Shown in pieces: positions 8,778 through 17,466 of a stretch of DNA of 64,000 nt. The DNA comes from Marinobacterium iners (GTDB lineage: Bacteria > Pseudomonadota > Gammaproteobacteria > Pseudomonadales > Balneatricaceae). The DNA lies in assembly GCF_017310015.1 (NCBI RefSeq), contig NZ_CP022297.1, positions 1,240,001-1,304,000 on the forward strand. Direction: 5' to 3'. The position numbers and the translations under genes are program-made. The notes below the pieces were generated by a model that saw only the letters and a list, made by a program, of their open reading frames with translations, searched no databases and was not told the DNA's origin. The stretch's first letter is position 1. Each line of letters begins with the position of its first letter.

Positions 8778-10517
8778 TTATTTCCGATCACCGAAGTCAC
8801 AAGCCTGAGTGGCCTCGTGATCGGCGGGTCGGTGATTGAGAATCTCGGGTCCTGCCATCCACTCATGCCCTTTTAGCATGGCATTCCAATAGATCCAGGG
8901 CAGCATTTTTTCCTTCAGCAGCCAGGCAAAGCGGCTGGGTTCCTTGCCGTCGACCAGCCAGAGCGGAAAGCTCGGCTGCAGTTTGCCACCATAGCCGAAT
9001 TCCGCCAGCACGATCTTGCCACGCTCCACTGTCAGTGGGCAGGAGCCGTAACCGTCGTAGATGGCTCGTGGCGCTTCTCCCTTTAGCGCCAGCAGAATGT
9101 TTTCGGCCACGACCGGTGCCTGCTTGCGCACGGCAGCGGCAGTTTTGGCATTGGGGGTGTTTCCGGCGTCGCCAAGTCCAAAGATATCGCCGAAGCGGCT
9201 GTGCTGAAGTGTTTCCGGATTCAGTTCAATCCAGCCGGAAGCATCCGCCAGCGGGCTCTCGCTGATCAGTTTCGGTGAGCGTTGAGGCGGGCAGACATGC
9301 AACATATCAAATGGTTTTTCGACTTCCTGGCTGTTGCCTTCTGCATCCGTAACCTTGAAAAGGGCAGTTTTGGCCTGTCCGTCCACTTGAATCAGATTGT
9401 TCTGATAGTTCAGGTTGATGCCGTACTTCTCCACGTATTTCATCAAAGCTGGCACATAATCGGCTACCCCGAACAGGGCAGCACCTGCCGTACAGAACTC
9501 GACTTCGATATCCTTCAGCACGCCCTGACGCATCCAATGGTCACAGGACAGATACATCGCCTTCTGCGGTGCGCCTGCACACTTGATAGGCATCGGTGGC
9601 TGAGTGAACAGGGCACGCCCCTTTCGAGTACTTTGTACCAGCTCCCATGTATAGGGTGCGAGGTCGAACAGGTAGTTGGATGTGACACCGTTACGACCCA
9701 GACTTTCACGCAAACCGGGTATCGCGTCCCAGTCCAGCGTCAGGCCGGGCGCGACCACCAAAATGCGATAGCCGATCTGTTCGCCGTCTTCCAGCAGAAC
9801 CTGCTGCTGTTCGGGGCGGAATCCTGACGCGGCCGCATGGTACCACTTGACGCTGTCGGGCATGACTTTGCCCATCTGACGTACGGTCTCACGGCGTTCA
9901 AATACACCACCTCCGACCAGCGTCCAGCCCGGCTGATAGTAGTGTTCGGAACGTGGCTCAATGATGGCAATATCCAGATCCGGCTGGCGCTGCAGCAGGC
10001 TGCCGGCGACTGACTGACCGGCAGCACCGCCGCCAACAATAAGTACATCGTGACGCTTGCGGCTGGCTGTATGCATGGCCTCAGCATGGCTGTGAGTACC
10101 CGCCAGAGCCTTGATGCGATCACGCTGTGCAGTCAGGTCATATCCGGCTGCTGCCGTGGTTTTGAGAATGGCGTCCACATCCAGACGTGGGGCTTCTGCC
10201 AGCGCCCACAGGGTAGTACAGCGAGTACCGGTACGGCAGAAAGCCAGTACAGGTCCATGCAGGCTGTTCATCAGCTCATGAAACGCAGCTACATCCGTAT
10301 CGGCTATCTGGCCTGAAACCACAGGCTGATAGCGCCATTCCAGCCCATGCCGTTCGGCAGCGGCGCGGATGTCGTCGGTGTCCGGCTGGTCATGACTTTC
10401 CTGATCAGGCCGGTTACAGATGATCGCCTTGAACCCCATGGAGGCGGCGAGCCCCACATCGGCGGCCGTCAATTGGGGGCTGACACTGAGAAAAGGCGTA
10501 AGCTGATGAACTTCCAT
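8778..10517 (-). CDS. DUF442 - sulfide:quinone oxidoreductase fusion
   Basis: 579 residues with two parts. Residues 1-110 are a DUF442 (Blh N-terminal, phosphatase-fold) domain with the active-site loop FCRTGTRC (C94-C100). From about residue 155 (DVLIVGGGAAG) follows a complete FAD-dependent sulfide:quinone oxidoreductase. IKCAGAPQKAMYL matches the redox-cysteine segment of the mitochondrial-type (type II) enzymes. The position of the second cysteine of human SQOR (GIGDCTN) is Ala here (GLGDAGN), and another cysteine occurs in HVCPPQ. SQR oxidises sulfide and passes electrons to quinone, giving persulfide for the dioxygenase encoded just upstream. The fusion is unusual: DUF442 is more often joined to the dioxygenase or separate. 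Confidence 0.88.
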   Translation of the reverse strand: MEVHQLTPFLSVSPQLTAADVGLAASMGFKAIICNRPDQESHDQPDTDDIRAAAERHGLEWRYQPVVSGQIADTDVAAFHELMNSLHGPVLAFCRTGTRCTTLWALAEAPRLDVDAILKTTAAAGYDLTAQRDRIKALAGTHSHAEAMHTASRKRHDVLIVGGGAAGQSVAGSLLQRQPDLDIAIIEPRSEHYYQPGWTLVGGGVFERRETVRQMGKVMPDSVKWYHAAASGFRPEQQQVLLEDGEQIGYRILVVAPGLTLDWDAIPGLRESLGRNGVTSNYLFDLAPYTWELVQSTRKGRALFTQPPMPIKCAGAPQKAMYLSCDHWMRQGVLKDIEVEFCTAGAALFGVADYVPALMKYVEKYGINLNYQNNLIQVDGQAKTALFKVTDAEGNSQEVEKPFDMLHVCPPQRSPKLISESPLADASGWIELNPETLQHSRFGDIFGLGDAGNTPNAKTAAAVRKQAPVVAENILLALKGEAPRAIYDGYGSCPLTVERGKIVLAEFGYGGKLQPSFPLWLVDGKEPSRFAWLLKEKMLPWIYWNAMLKGHEWMAGPEILNHRPADHEATQACDFGDRK

Positions 10518-10570
10518 AAAACTCTCCCGCGGTACTGTTGTTATTATCGGTTTAGTTGGGACGGTTAAAC

Positions 10571-11434
10571 TCAGAACAGATCGATCGGTACCTTGAGGTA
10601 AACCTGACCGTTGCTTTCTGCCGGCGGCATCTTGCCGGCACGCATGTTCACCTGCACGGAGGGCAGAATCAGGCGCGGCATATCCAGAGAGGCATCGCGT
10701 TCGGTACGCATGCGGACAAAATCAGCCTCGTTGATCCCTTCGTGCACGTGGACGTTGTGTGCGCGCTCTTCAGCCACGGTGGTTTCGTAAGCGTATTCAT
10801 CACGGCCCGGTGCCTTGTAATCGTGACACATGAACAGGCGTGTTGCGTCCGGCAGGGTAAATACCTTCTGAATTGACTGGAACAGGATATGGGCATCGCC
10901 ACCGGGGAAGTCACAGCGGGCGGTACCGTAGTCCGGCATGAACAGAGTGTCACCAACAAAGGCGGCATCACCAAAGACATAGGTCATGCAGGCCGGCGTG
11001 TGGCCGGGGGTATGCATCGCCTTGCCCTCCAGTGTGCCGATACGAATGCTGTCGCCATCGTTGAACAGCGCATCAAACTGGCTGCCGTCACGGGCAAACT
11101 CGGTTCCGGCATTGAACGCCTTGCCAAAGGTGTCCTGCACGGTGGTGATGTGTGCACCGATACCCAGTTTTGCACCGGTTTTTTCCTGCAGAAACGGTGC
11201 TGCTGACAGGTGGTCGGCATGAACATGAGTTTCAAGAATCCACTCCACCGTCAGGCCCTGTTCGGCAATGAAGGTCAGAATGGCTTCGGCTGAACGGGTA
11301 TCGGTTTTGCCGGCGGCATAGTCGAAGTCCAGTACGGAGTCGACGATGGCGCAGCTGGAAGAATCCGGGTCCTGAATCACATAGCTGTAGGTGAAGGTCG
11401 GTTCATCAAAAAAGGCTGTAACGATCGGTTGCAT
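10571..11434 (-). CDS. Persulfide dioxygenase-like MBL-fold protein (Blh/ETHE1 type)
   Basis: 287 residues of the metallo-beta-lactamase fold. The metal motif ETHVHADHLSAAP (H70, H72, D74, H75) is followed by TPGHTPACM, FVGDTLF and MCHDY, as in ETHE1-like persulfide dioxygenases and the Blh proteins of bigR operons. These oxidise glutathione persulfide to sulfite, consuming the product of SQR. It is the first gene of a minus-strand operon with the SQR fusion (53 bases apart) and the SulP permease. The promoter holds a palindrome and direct repeats. Confidence 0.85.
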   Translation of the reverse strand: MQPIVTAFFDEPTFTYSYVIQDPDSSSCAIVDSVLDFDYAAGKTDTRSAEAILTFIAEQGLTVEWILETHVHADHLSAAPFLQEKTGAKLGIGAHITTVQDTFGKAFNAGTEFARDGSQFDALFNDGDSIRIGTLEGKAMHTPGHTPACMTYVFGDAAFVGDTLFMPDYGTARCDFPGGDAHILFQSIQKVFTLPDATRLFMCHDYKAPGRDEYAYETTVAEERAHNVHVHEGINEADFVRMRTERDASLDMPRLILPSVQVNMRAGKMPPAESNGQVYLKVPIDLF

Positions 11435-11447
11435 AATAAACCCCGCG

Positions 11448-11488
11448 TATATTCTTAATAGTTATATTCTTATAATCTATTAATAGAT
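11448..11488 (-). promoter_or_regulatory. Repeat-rich promoter of the sulfide operon
   Basis: Upstream of the dioxygenase start, TATATTCTTA occurs twice (11448-11457 and 11463-11472, 15-base period), followed by a perfect 14-bp palindrome ATCTATTAATAGAT (11475-11488). AT-rich operators of this kind are known for the ArsR-family sulfide sensors BigR and SqrR, which usually sit beside such operons. No ArsR gene lies nearby, so the regulator would have to act from elsewhere. Confidence 0.5.
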
Positions 11489-11594
11489 ACTAATCCTCAT
11501 TGCACACTCTGCCAACCCCCTTGGGACTATGGAGATGATTGAGTGGCTAAATCGGATCAATGCAAGGCTGGGAAGTGGCTGGATGTGAAATGAT

Positions 11595-11618
11595 ACCGGC
11601 CGGGTGGATCCGGCCGGT
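11595..11618 (-). terminator. Hairpin after the aldehyde dehydrogenase gene
   Basis: A perfect 9-bp inverted repeat (ACCGGCCGG, six-base loop, CCGGCCGGT) just past the minus-strand stop. Only a weak T-rich stretch follows, so termination strength is uncertain. Confidence 0.5.
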
Positions 11619-11630
11619 GAAGGGGAGGGG

Positions 11631-13001
11631 TTATTCCTGTTTTGGGCCGACCCAGACCTGTTGAATATTCACGAATTCAAGGATGCCGTGGGGGCCAAGC
11701 TCTCGTCCGAGTCCCGACCGTTTGATACCGCCACTGGGCAGCCGAGGATCGGTTTTGACCAGTCCGTTGACGACCACCTGACCGGCCTCAATTTCTCGGG
11801 CCATCGCCTCGCCACGGCTCTGTTCGGTCCAGATTGAGCTGGCCAGACCGTATTCGGTGTCGTTGGCCAGTGCCAGAGCATGCTCTGCATTATCGGCCTT
11901 GAGTACCACGGCGACCGGGCCGAAGGTTTCTTCCCGGCAGGCGGTCATGTCATTGGTTACATCCACCAGCAGGGTCACGGGGTAAAAAAAGCCCGGGCCC
12001 TCCGGTAGCTTCCCACCGAGCAGGCAACGGGCCCCGGCGGCAATGGTTTCATCCACCTGACGCGCCAGTTCGTTGCGCAGATCCTCTCGTGCAATGGGGC
12101 CTATGTCGGTTTCGGGGTCGGCCGGATCGCCCTGATTGAGCTTCTCGAGCCGTGCCTTGAGCAGTTCCACAAAGCGGTCATAAACCGAAGCCTCGACAAT
12201 GATGCGCTTGGCCGCGATGCACGACTGTCCCGCATTGATGATGCGGGAAAAGCCTATCAGGTCCGCGGCCTGCTCCAAGTCTGCATCGGCCAGGACGATG
12301 GCCGGGTCAGAGCCGCCCAACTCCATTACAGCAGGCTTGATTTCGGATGCGGCCATGGCCGCAACCTTGCTGCCCCCGGCACTTGAGCCGGTAAAGGATA
12401 CAGCCCGTATACCGGGGTGACGGATAGCGGCTTCCACATCCGGTGTCTGCAGGGGCAGATTCTGCATGATGCCTTCTGGTGCTCCTGCACGATCGAATAG
12501 ATCCACTATCGCTTCAGCACAGGCCGGCACATTGGGGTCATGCTTGAGCAGGCATGTATTGCCCGCCATCAGTGCCGGTGCGCAGAAGCGAAACGCCAGC
12601 CAGAAGGGGGCGTTCCAGGGCAGAATCCCCAACACCGGCCCAAGAGGCAGATGCTGGACATAGCTGTGACTGGCGTCCGAGGCCAGACTCACGGGCTGCA
12701 GGTAGCTTTCGGCATGCCCGGCATAGTGTTCGGCACACCAGGCAGCCTTGAGAACCTCACCCCGCGCTTCCTTAACTGGTTTCCCCATCTCGTCGGTCAT
12801 ATGACGGGCCAGTTCAACTTCTTCGGCCCGCATGAGAGCGGCGACCTGATGCAAGACCTCGGCTCGCTCTGCAAAGCTGCGTGTGCGCCAGTCGGCAAAG
12901 GCCCTGTTCGCCATGTCGATGCGGCTGTTCATGCTGTCGCGATCCAGTGCGGGATATTCATGCAGCAGCTGACCGCTGGTGGGATTGATCACTCTGAGCA
13001 T
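11631..13001 (-). CDS. Semialdehyde dehydrogenase, DoeC-like
   Basis: 456 residues, an NAD(P)-dependent aldehyde dehydrogenase close to the short succinate-semialdehyde dehydrogenases (Sad/YneI). The active site is complete: N130 (LPWNAPF), E227 (MELGG) and nucleophile C261 (NAGQSCIA). It follows an M24 ectoine-hydrolase-like gene and an EctB-like aminotransferase on the same strand. In the ectoine pathway (doe genes) a dehydrogenase of this family converts aspartate semialdehyde, made from diaminobutyrate, to aspartate. That assignment is from context; the sequence alone would say succinate-semialdehyde dehydrogenase. Confidence 0.8.
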   Translation of the reverse strand: MLRVINPTSGQLLHEYPALDRDSMNSRIDMANRAFADWRTRSFAERAEVLHQVAALMRAEEVELARHMTDEMGKPVKEARGEVLKAAWCAEHYAGHAESYLQPVSLASDASHSYVQHLPLGPVLGILPWNAPFWLAFRFCAPALMAGNTCLLKHDPNVPACAEAIVDLFDRAGAPEGIMQNLPLQTPDVEAAIRHPGIRAVSFTGSSAGGSKVAAMAASEIKPAVMELGGSDPAIVLADADLEQAADLIGFSRIINAGQSCIAAKRIIVEASVYDRFVELLKARLEKLNQGDPADPETDIGPIAREDLRNELARQVDETIAAGARCLLGGKLPEGPGFFYPVTLLVDVTNDMTACREETFGPVAVVLKADNAEHALALANDTEYGLASSIWTEQSRGEAMAREIEAGQVVVNGLVKTDPRLPSGGIKRSGLGRELGPHGILEFVNIQQVWVGPKQE

Positions 13002-13011
13002 GTGGCTCTCC

Positions 13012-14313
13012 TTAGTGTTTCTTGCCGGATTTTTGCTTTGATGGATGCTTTTTGCCTTTGGTGTGGCAAGGCGTATCCGGTGGGGCAGAGCTCGCAGCCG
13101 TCATGACGGGCTCCCCGGTCTTGGTCGCTGCGCTGGCACCCGCTGCACCGGGCTTGACCACAAAGTCCTGTGGCATGTCCTCGAAAAACGAGCCACAGCC
13201 GTCATCGGTTATATAGAAGGTATCCGATATGCCACAGGTCTTGTCGCCATCTACACCCCACATCCAGGGGATCAGGTGGAAGGTCATGCCTGGCTCCAGC
13301 ACCGAGCTGTCACCACCCTTGAGGCTCATGATATAGCCTTCATCCCAGCTGGGCGGAAAGGCGATGCCGATGGAGTAGCCAGATCGGGTGATCAGGCGGG
13401 CACCTACATCGTTTTCGGTAATGATGGAGCGCACAATGTGGTCGGCGTCAGATACGGTAAGCCCAGGCCTCAGCTCAGCCCTGATGTGCTTGAGAGCACA
13501 TTTCATGGTTTCCTGAGCCTTGTACATCGATTCACTCAGTTCACCGCAGATTACCGTGCGCATCAGGGCGGTGTGATAACGACGGTAGCAACCGCCCACT
13601 TCCAGAAATACATGCTCACCGGGCTGAACTTCACGTCCCTCCCAGGTGGCATGGCCAATCATGGTGCGTGGGCCAGAGGTGACGTAGGGCATCACGGCGG
13701 GAAAATCGCCGCCGGCCCGAAACATGCCGTCACTGATGGCGGCACCGATCTCGTTTTCGGTCACACCCGCCTGACAGGCCTCAATGCCGGCCTCCATCCC
13801 GGCTCGGGCGGCACGGGCAGAGATTCGCATCACATCCAGTTCATGCGAGGACTTGCACTTGCGGCCCTCTTCCACGATGCCAAAGCAGTCCATCAGCCGC
13901 CCATCCTTGAATGCCGTGCGAAAGTAATCCTGATGGTAGGCCGGGAAAAAATAGCTGTTACGCTCATAGCCCAGCACCTTTTTTGACAGGCCAAACTCTC
14001 GCAGCGATTCGATCAGCATCTGGATTGCATCGCCGGTATCGGAATAGGGCCGCGTTTTTTCCACCCAAGTGCGGGCATGAACGTTGGACTCCTCCATCAT
14101 ACGGGTGATCATGAACGGCTCGTCTTCCAGTGGTACCACCAGCGCCTGAAAATAGGAGTAGCCGGTGGTCTGGTAGTCGGTCAGATACATCAGGTTCTCG
14201 GGGTCAGAGATGATGACCGCATCCAGCAGGCGTTTTGACATGCGCTGGCGCAACTCATCGATGCGGCGCTCATACTCCTCGAACGGGAACGTCATATCAT
14301 CGCGTTTGCGCAT
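13012..14313 (-). CDS. M24/creatinase-fold hydrolase, ectoine hydrolase (DoeA/EutD)-like
   Basis: 433 residues with the pita-bread fold of M24 peptidases. The metal ligands of true M24 peptidases are missing: the usual Asp pair is replaced in FLEVGGCYRRYHTALMRT (E238 and A249). H221 in MIGHATWEG matches the catalytic histidine of creatinase. This metal-free pattern is that of creatinase and ectoine hydrolases, which open a ring by hydrolysis. The neighbours (EctB-like aminotransferase overlapping by one base, semialdehyde dehydrogenase) fit ectoine or hydroxyectoine use. The N-terminal half differs from my recollection of Halomonas DoeA, so another cyclic amidine is possible. The C-terminal 16 residues are a Lys-rich tail of unknown role. 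An alternative start is the Met at 14295. Confidence 0.65.
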   Translation of the reverse strand: MRKRDDMTFPFEEYERRIDELRQRMSKRLLDAVIISDPENLMYLTDYQTTGYSYFQALVVPLEDEPFMITRMMEESNVHARTWVEKTRPYSDTGDAIQMLIESLREFGLSKKVLGYERNSYFFPAYHQDYFRTAFKDGRLMDCFGIVEEGRKCKSSHELDVMRISARAARAGMEAGIEACQAGVTENEIGAAISDGMFRAGGDFPAVMPYVTSGPRTMIGHATWEGREVQPGEHVFLEVGGCYRRYHTALMRTVICGELSESMYKAQETMKCALKHIRAELRPGLTVSDADHIVRSIITENDVGARLITRSGYSIGIAFPPSWDEGYIMSLKGGDSSVLEPGMTFHLIPWMWGVDGDKTCGISDTFYITDDGCGSFFEDMPQDFVVKPGAAGASAATKTGEPVMTAASSAPPDTPCHTKGKKHPSKQKSGKKH

Positions 14314-15569
14314 CAGGCAGCCTCCATGATTTTTATGACGGCGGCTTCCAGTCGGTTGAGACCGGTTTCCAGATCCTCATCGGGGATGGTCAGGGGAGGG
14401 ATCAGCTTGATGACCCGACCACCAATACCACAGGGCCCTACCAATAGGCCTGTGTCAAAGCACTCACGGGCGATGGTTTTGGCCAGTGCGCCATCGACCA
14501 CATCCAGTGCCTGAATCATGCCGCGCCCGCGCACGGCAAAGCCGGCGTCGGGGAAGCGTGATGCCAGTGACTGCAAGCGCTCGTGAATCATCTCACCGCG
14601 CTCGCGGGTCAGTTGCATCAGCCGGTCATCTTCGAAGTAGCGCAGAGCTTCGCGCCCGGCCACAAAAGAGAACCCCTGTCCTCGGAAGGTGCCGGTATGC
14701 TCGCCAGGCTGCCAGTGGGCATCGTGCTCAGGCTTGACCAGATTCATCGCCAGTGGTGTGCCGAAACCGCCGATCCCCTTGGCCAGACAGATGATGTCTG
14801 GCTCCAGCCCGGTGTTGTCAAAGCTGAAGTAGCTGCCAGTGCGCCCACAGCCCACCTGAATGTCGTCTACGATCAGCAGGGCACCGGTGTCCCGTGCCAG
14901 CTGTTGCAGCTCCAGCAGCCACTCGGTGCTGGCAATGTTGACCCCGCCTTCTGCCTGAATGGTTTCAATGATAAACGCGGCGGGCTGCTCGAAACCGCTG
15001 GAGCTGTTCTCCAGTGCTTCACGCAGGGTGTTCAGACACCCCATGCCGCAACCGGAAGTGGTCTCGAATGGTGCATGAGTGACGTGGTTCAGGGGTACGC
15101 CTGCAGCCTTGCGGAACACCTGATTGGCGGTGCACGCCAGTGAACCCAGAGTCATGCCATGAAACCCCTGGGTGAAGGCGATCACTTCGGTGCGGCCGGT
15201 GACACGACGGGCCAATTTTAGCGCGGCTTCCACTGCGTTGGTGCCGGTGGGGCCCATGAACTGCAGCTTGTAGTTCATCTGACGCGGTTCAAGAATGGTG
15301 TCCACAAAGGCGCCGATGAATTCGCGCTTGACCGTCGTGCTCATGTCCAAGCTGTGGGCAACACCGTCTGAGCGGATGAAGTCGATCAGGGCTTCCTTCA
15401 TGTGCGGGTTGTTATGGCCAAAGTTCAGCACCCCGGCCCCAGCAAAAAAGTCGATATAACTTCGCCCCTGTTCATCCACCTGACGGGCGTTGGATGCGCT
15501 TGCAAACACGGTTGGGTAGGCACGGCAGTAGCCACGGATTTCGGATTCCCATTTTTCAAACAGATCCAT
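14313..15569 (-). CDS. EctB-like diaminobutyrate aminotransferase (DoeD-like)
   Basis: 418 residues, class III PLP-dependent aminotransferase. The N-terminus MDLFEKWESEIRGYCRAYP, then FFAGAGVLNFGHNNPH, is closely like EctB, the diaminobutyrate-2-oxoglutarate transaminase. PLP lysine is K264 (CLAKGIGG) and the PLP-pyridine Asp is D235 (IVDDIQ). As no ectA or ectC is near while an M24 hydrolase and semialdehyde dehydrogenase follow, it more likely works in breakdown (DoeD: diaminobutyrate to aspartate semialdehyde) than in synthesis. The ATG follows AAGGAGAT. Confidence 0.82.
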   Translation of the reverse strand: MDLFEKWESEIRGYCRAYPTVFASASNARQVDEQGRSYIDFFAGAGVLNFGHNNPHMKEALIDFIRSDGVAHSLDMSTTVKREFIGAFVDTILEPRQMNYKLQFMGPTGTNAVEAALKLARRVTGRTEVIAFTQGFHGMTLGSLACTANQVFRKAAGVPLNHVTHAPFETTSGCGMGCLNTLREALENSSSGFEQPAAFIIETIQAEGGVNIASTEWLLELQQLARDTGALLIVDDIQVGCGRTGSYFSFDNTGLEPDIICLAKGIGGFGTPLAMNLVKPEHDAHWQPGEHTGTFRGQGFSFVAGREALRYFEDDRLMQLTRERGEMIHERLQSLASRFPDAGFAVRGRGMIQALDVVDGALAKTIARECFDTGLLVGPCGIGGRVIKLIPPLTIPDEDLETGLNRLEAAVIKIMEAA

Positions 15570-15959
15570 GTCGATCTCCTTGTGTAGCCAATTGTGAAAT
15601 GGAGCCAGGCAAGGCAGGGGCCTCGCCAGAATTCGGACTGTTATGTGTTTGCCGGTGAGTCACCGGGTGGATGTACAGCTGAGATGTTCAATTGAGTGTT
15701 AGCGGAATACGTACAGGCTTGCACAGCCCTGCAACTTCACCCTAGAAGAGAAAGTGCAGGGCAGCAAGTAAAGGGGGCGTTTTTTATGTACAGGGACGTA
15801 CGGTATGCTGCAAGAGCAGGGACGGGTACTACCAATGGATTATGAGTTCTGATATTGAACCATAAATTCTTTGAAATCAGAGGGGTGTGAGCGTACTGGG
15901 GCCGGTAGTGTGTGGGCACAATTAAAGCCCAGGTGGGGTGTTCGTTTTAGCGGGGGCAA
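15570..15959. other. Noncoding stretch between catabolic operon and island
   Basis: About 390 bases without a convincing gene. It holds the promoter region of the aminotransferase operon on the minus strand. A G-rich run followed by T6 near 15773-15785 lacks a clear stem. Short frames here have no family features. This is the right edge of the catabolic segment where it meets the inserted block. Confidence 0.5.
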
Positions 15960-16109
15960 CTACAGTGAGGCACTTGCGCTCAACCTGGCCGGTTCGGCGA
16001 GCGCACCAAACTGTGGCTGCTGCACATAGGCATAGCCGCTGGCCAGCAAAGCAACGAGGACAACGGCGCTTGCAGCCGAGGTTTTTTCCAGTTCAAAGCC
16101 AACCTCCTT
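15960..16109 (-). pseudogene. Remnant of an MBL-fold hydrolase N-terminus
   Basis: In the same frame as the MFS gene, just after its stop, 49 codons stay open to a TAG. The peptide has one hydrophobic helix (AVVLVALLASGYAYV) followed by QQPQFGALAEPARL. This resembles, from memory, the N-terminus of membrane-anchored MBL-fold hydrolases, which read QPxFGxLPxGxRL before the catalytic domain. An AAGGAGG ribosome site lies in front, but there is no ATG, GTG or TTG in the right place and the catalytic domain is absent. I read it as a truncated leftover. It could instead be a short membrane peptide starting at a rare codon. Confidence 0.35.
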
Positions 16110-17327
16110 TCAGTCTTTATCTGATTCCAGCGCACGCAGCACCAACACGCTCAGGGCCGCGGCCAGCAGCAATGCTGCGCTCAGGCTAAATGAAACCTGA
16201 TAGCCGTAATGATCGAACATAATACCGCCGACAGTGGAGCCAAGGCCGATGGCGAGCTGTACAAATGCCACCATCAAGCCGCCGCCGGCTTCCGAGTCCT
16301 GTGCCATTGATCGGGTCACCCAGGCCCACCAGCCGACGGGTGCGGCAGTCGCGATCAGCCCCCAGAAGCCGAGCAAAACAACCACTGCTGTCAGGTTGCC
16401 TCCGAACTCGATCAGCATGATCGCAATGAACGCCAATATGGCGGGCATGATACAGAGCGTCAGATGCAGGCTCGCCTGCAGGAAGCGATTGATAATCGTG
16501 GTGCCGATAAAGCCTGCGACCCCCAGCAACAACAGAATCGAAGAGAGCGTCACGCTATCCACACCGGTGGCCGTTTCAAGATAGGGCCGGATATAGGTGA
16601 ACAGCGAAAACTGTCCGGCAAAAAGCAACGAGACGGCGCTAAAGCCGAGCAGAATCCGGACCTGTTTCAGGTGCTTGAAAATGTCGACCAGTTTCTTTCT
16701 CCGCTGTTCGGCAGCCATGGACGGCAGCGCCAGCCACTGCCAGACAAAGGCCAGCGCAGCGAGCGGCGCCAGACAGAGAAACGCTCCTCGCCAACCGACG
16801 ATAGCGCCCAGATAGCTGCCCATCGGCGCCGCAATCACCATCGCCAGTGCATTGCCGGCATTGAAGATGGCAAGAGCCTTGGGGACTTTGTCGATAGGCA
16901 CCAGGCGCACGGCTGCGGCGGCCGACAGCGACCAGAAGCCGCCCAGGGCAACTCCCACCAGGATACGTCCAAGCATATAAAGGGTGTAACTGGAGGCGAA
17001 ACCGACTATCAGGGTCGACAGCACCATGACCCCGGTCAGCCCAAGCAGCAGTGCACGACGGTTCAAGCTGCCGGCAAGTGGAGAGATGGATAACGCGGTC
17101 AGCAGCGCAAACAGGCCTGAAATCGAGATCCCCTGACCCACCGCTCCTTCACTGACGCCCAGGTCGTTGGCCATCAACGTGAGCAGACTGACCGGGAGAA
17201 ACTCGGCGGCGACCATGATAAAGGCGCACAGAGACATGGCGAATACGGCGCCCCAGCGCGCTACCGGCTTAGCCGGCTCCTGGGCAGGTAAAATGGTGTC
17301 GAAAGACGCTTCACAGGATTGAGTCAT
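16110..17327 (-). CDS. MFS transporter, drug/metabolite efflux type
   Basis: 405 residues from the ATG at 17327; the frame extends to a GTG at 17372, but the added 15 residues look unlike this family. Twelve membrane segments can be traced, starting WGAVFAMSLCAFIMVAAEFLPVS (residues 27-50), the AEFLP motif being typical of the AraJ/YdhP/NepI-like exporters. GRILVGVALGGFW lies in the fourth and fifth helices. It follows a Tat-exported hydrolase gene and is separated from it by a hairpin with a poly-T loop, so expression is probably partly coupled. The substrate is unknown. Confidence 0.85.
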   Translation of the reverse strand: MTQSCEASFDTILPAQEPAKPVARWGAVFAMSLCAFIMVAAEFLPVSLLTLMANDLGVSEGAVGQGISISGLFALLTALSISPLAGSLNRRALLLGLTGVMVLSTLIVGFASSYTLYMLGRILVGVALGGFWSLSAAAAVRLVPIDKVPKALAIFNAGNALAMVIAAPMGSYLGAIVGWRGAFLCLAPLAALAFVWQWLALPSMAAEQRRKKLVDIFKHLKQVRILLGFSAVSLLFAGQFSLFTYIRPYLETATGVDSVTLSSILLLLGVAGFIGTTIINRFLQASLHLTLCIMPAILAFIAIMLIEFGGNLTAVVVLLGFWGLIATAAPVGWWAWVTRSMAQDSEAGGGLMVAFVQLAIGLGSTVGGIMFDHYGYQVSFSLSAALLLAAALSVLVLRALESDKD

Positions 17328-17401
17328 GCAGCGATACCTGTTGCTGAACACGGCGAGCCCGACCACTCGCACAGGCGATGATCAGGAGTGAGAATGAGGG
17401 C

Positions 17402-17439
17402 GGCACCGCGCCCCCCCAAAAAAAAGGGAGCGCAGTGCC
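17402..17439 (-). terminator. Hairpin with poly-T loop between hydrolase and MFS genes
   Basis: GGCACCGCGC and GCGCAGTGCC pair with one mismatch around an inner C7/A8/G3 stretch. Read on the minus strand the loop is a T8 run. It may attenuate transcription into the MFS gene. Confidence 0.4.
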
Positions 17440-17466
17440 GGTACGAGTGGGCTGGCCTTGGGTGGC

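Noticed and set aside
15737..15919. 60-codon minus-strand frame in the gap after the aminotransferase gene
   Set aside because: No ribosome site, no family features and unusual composition; likely chance.
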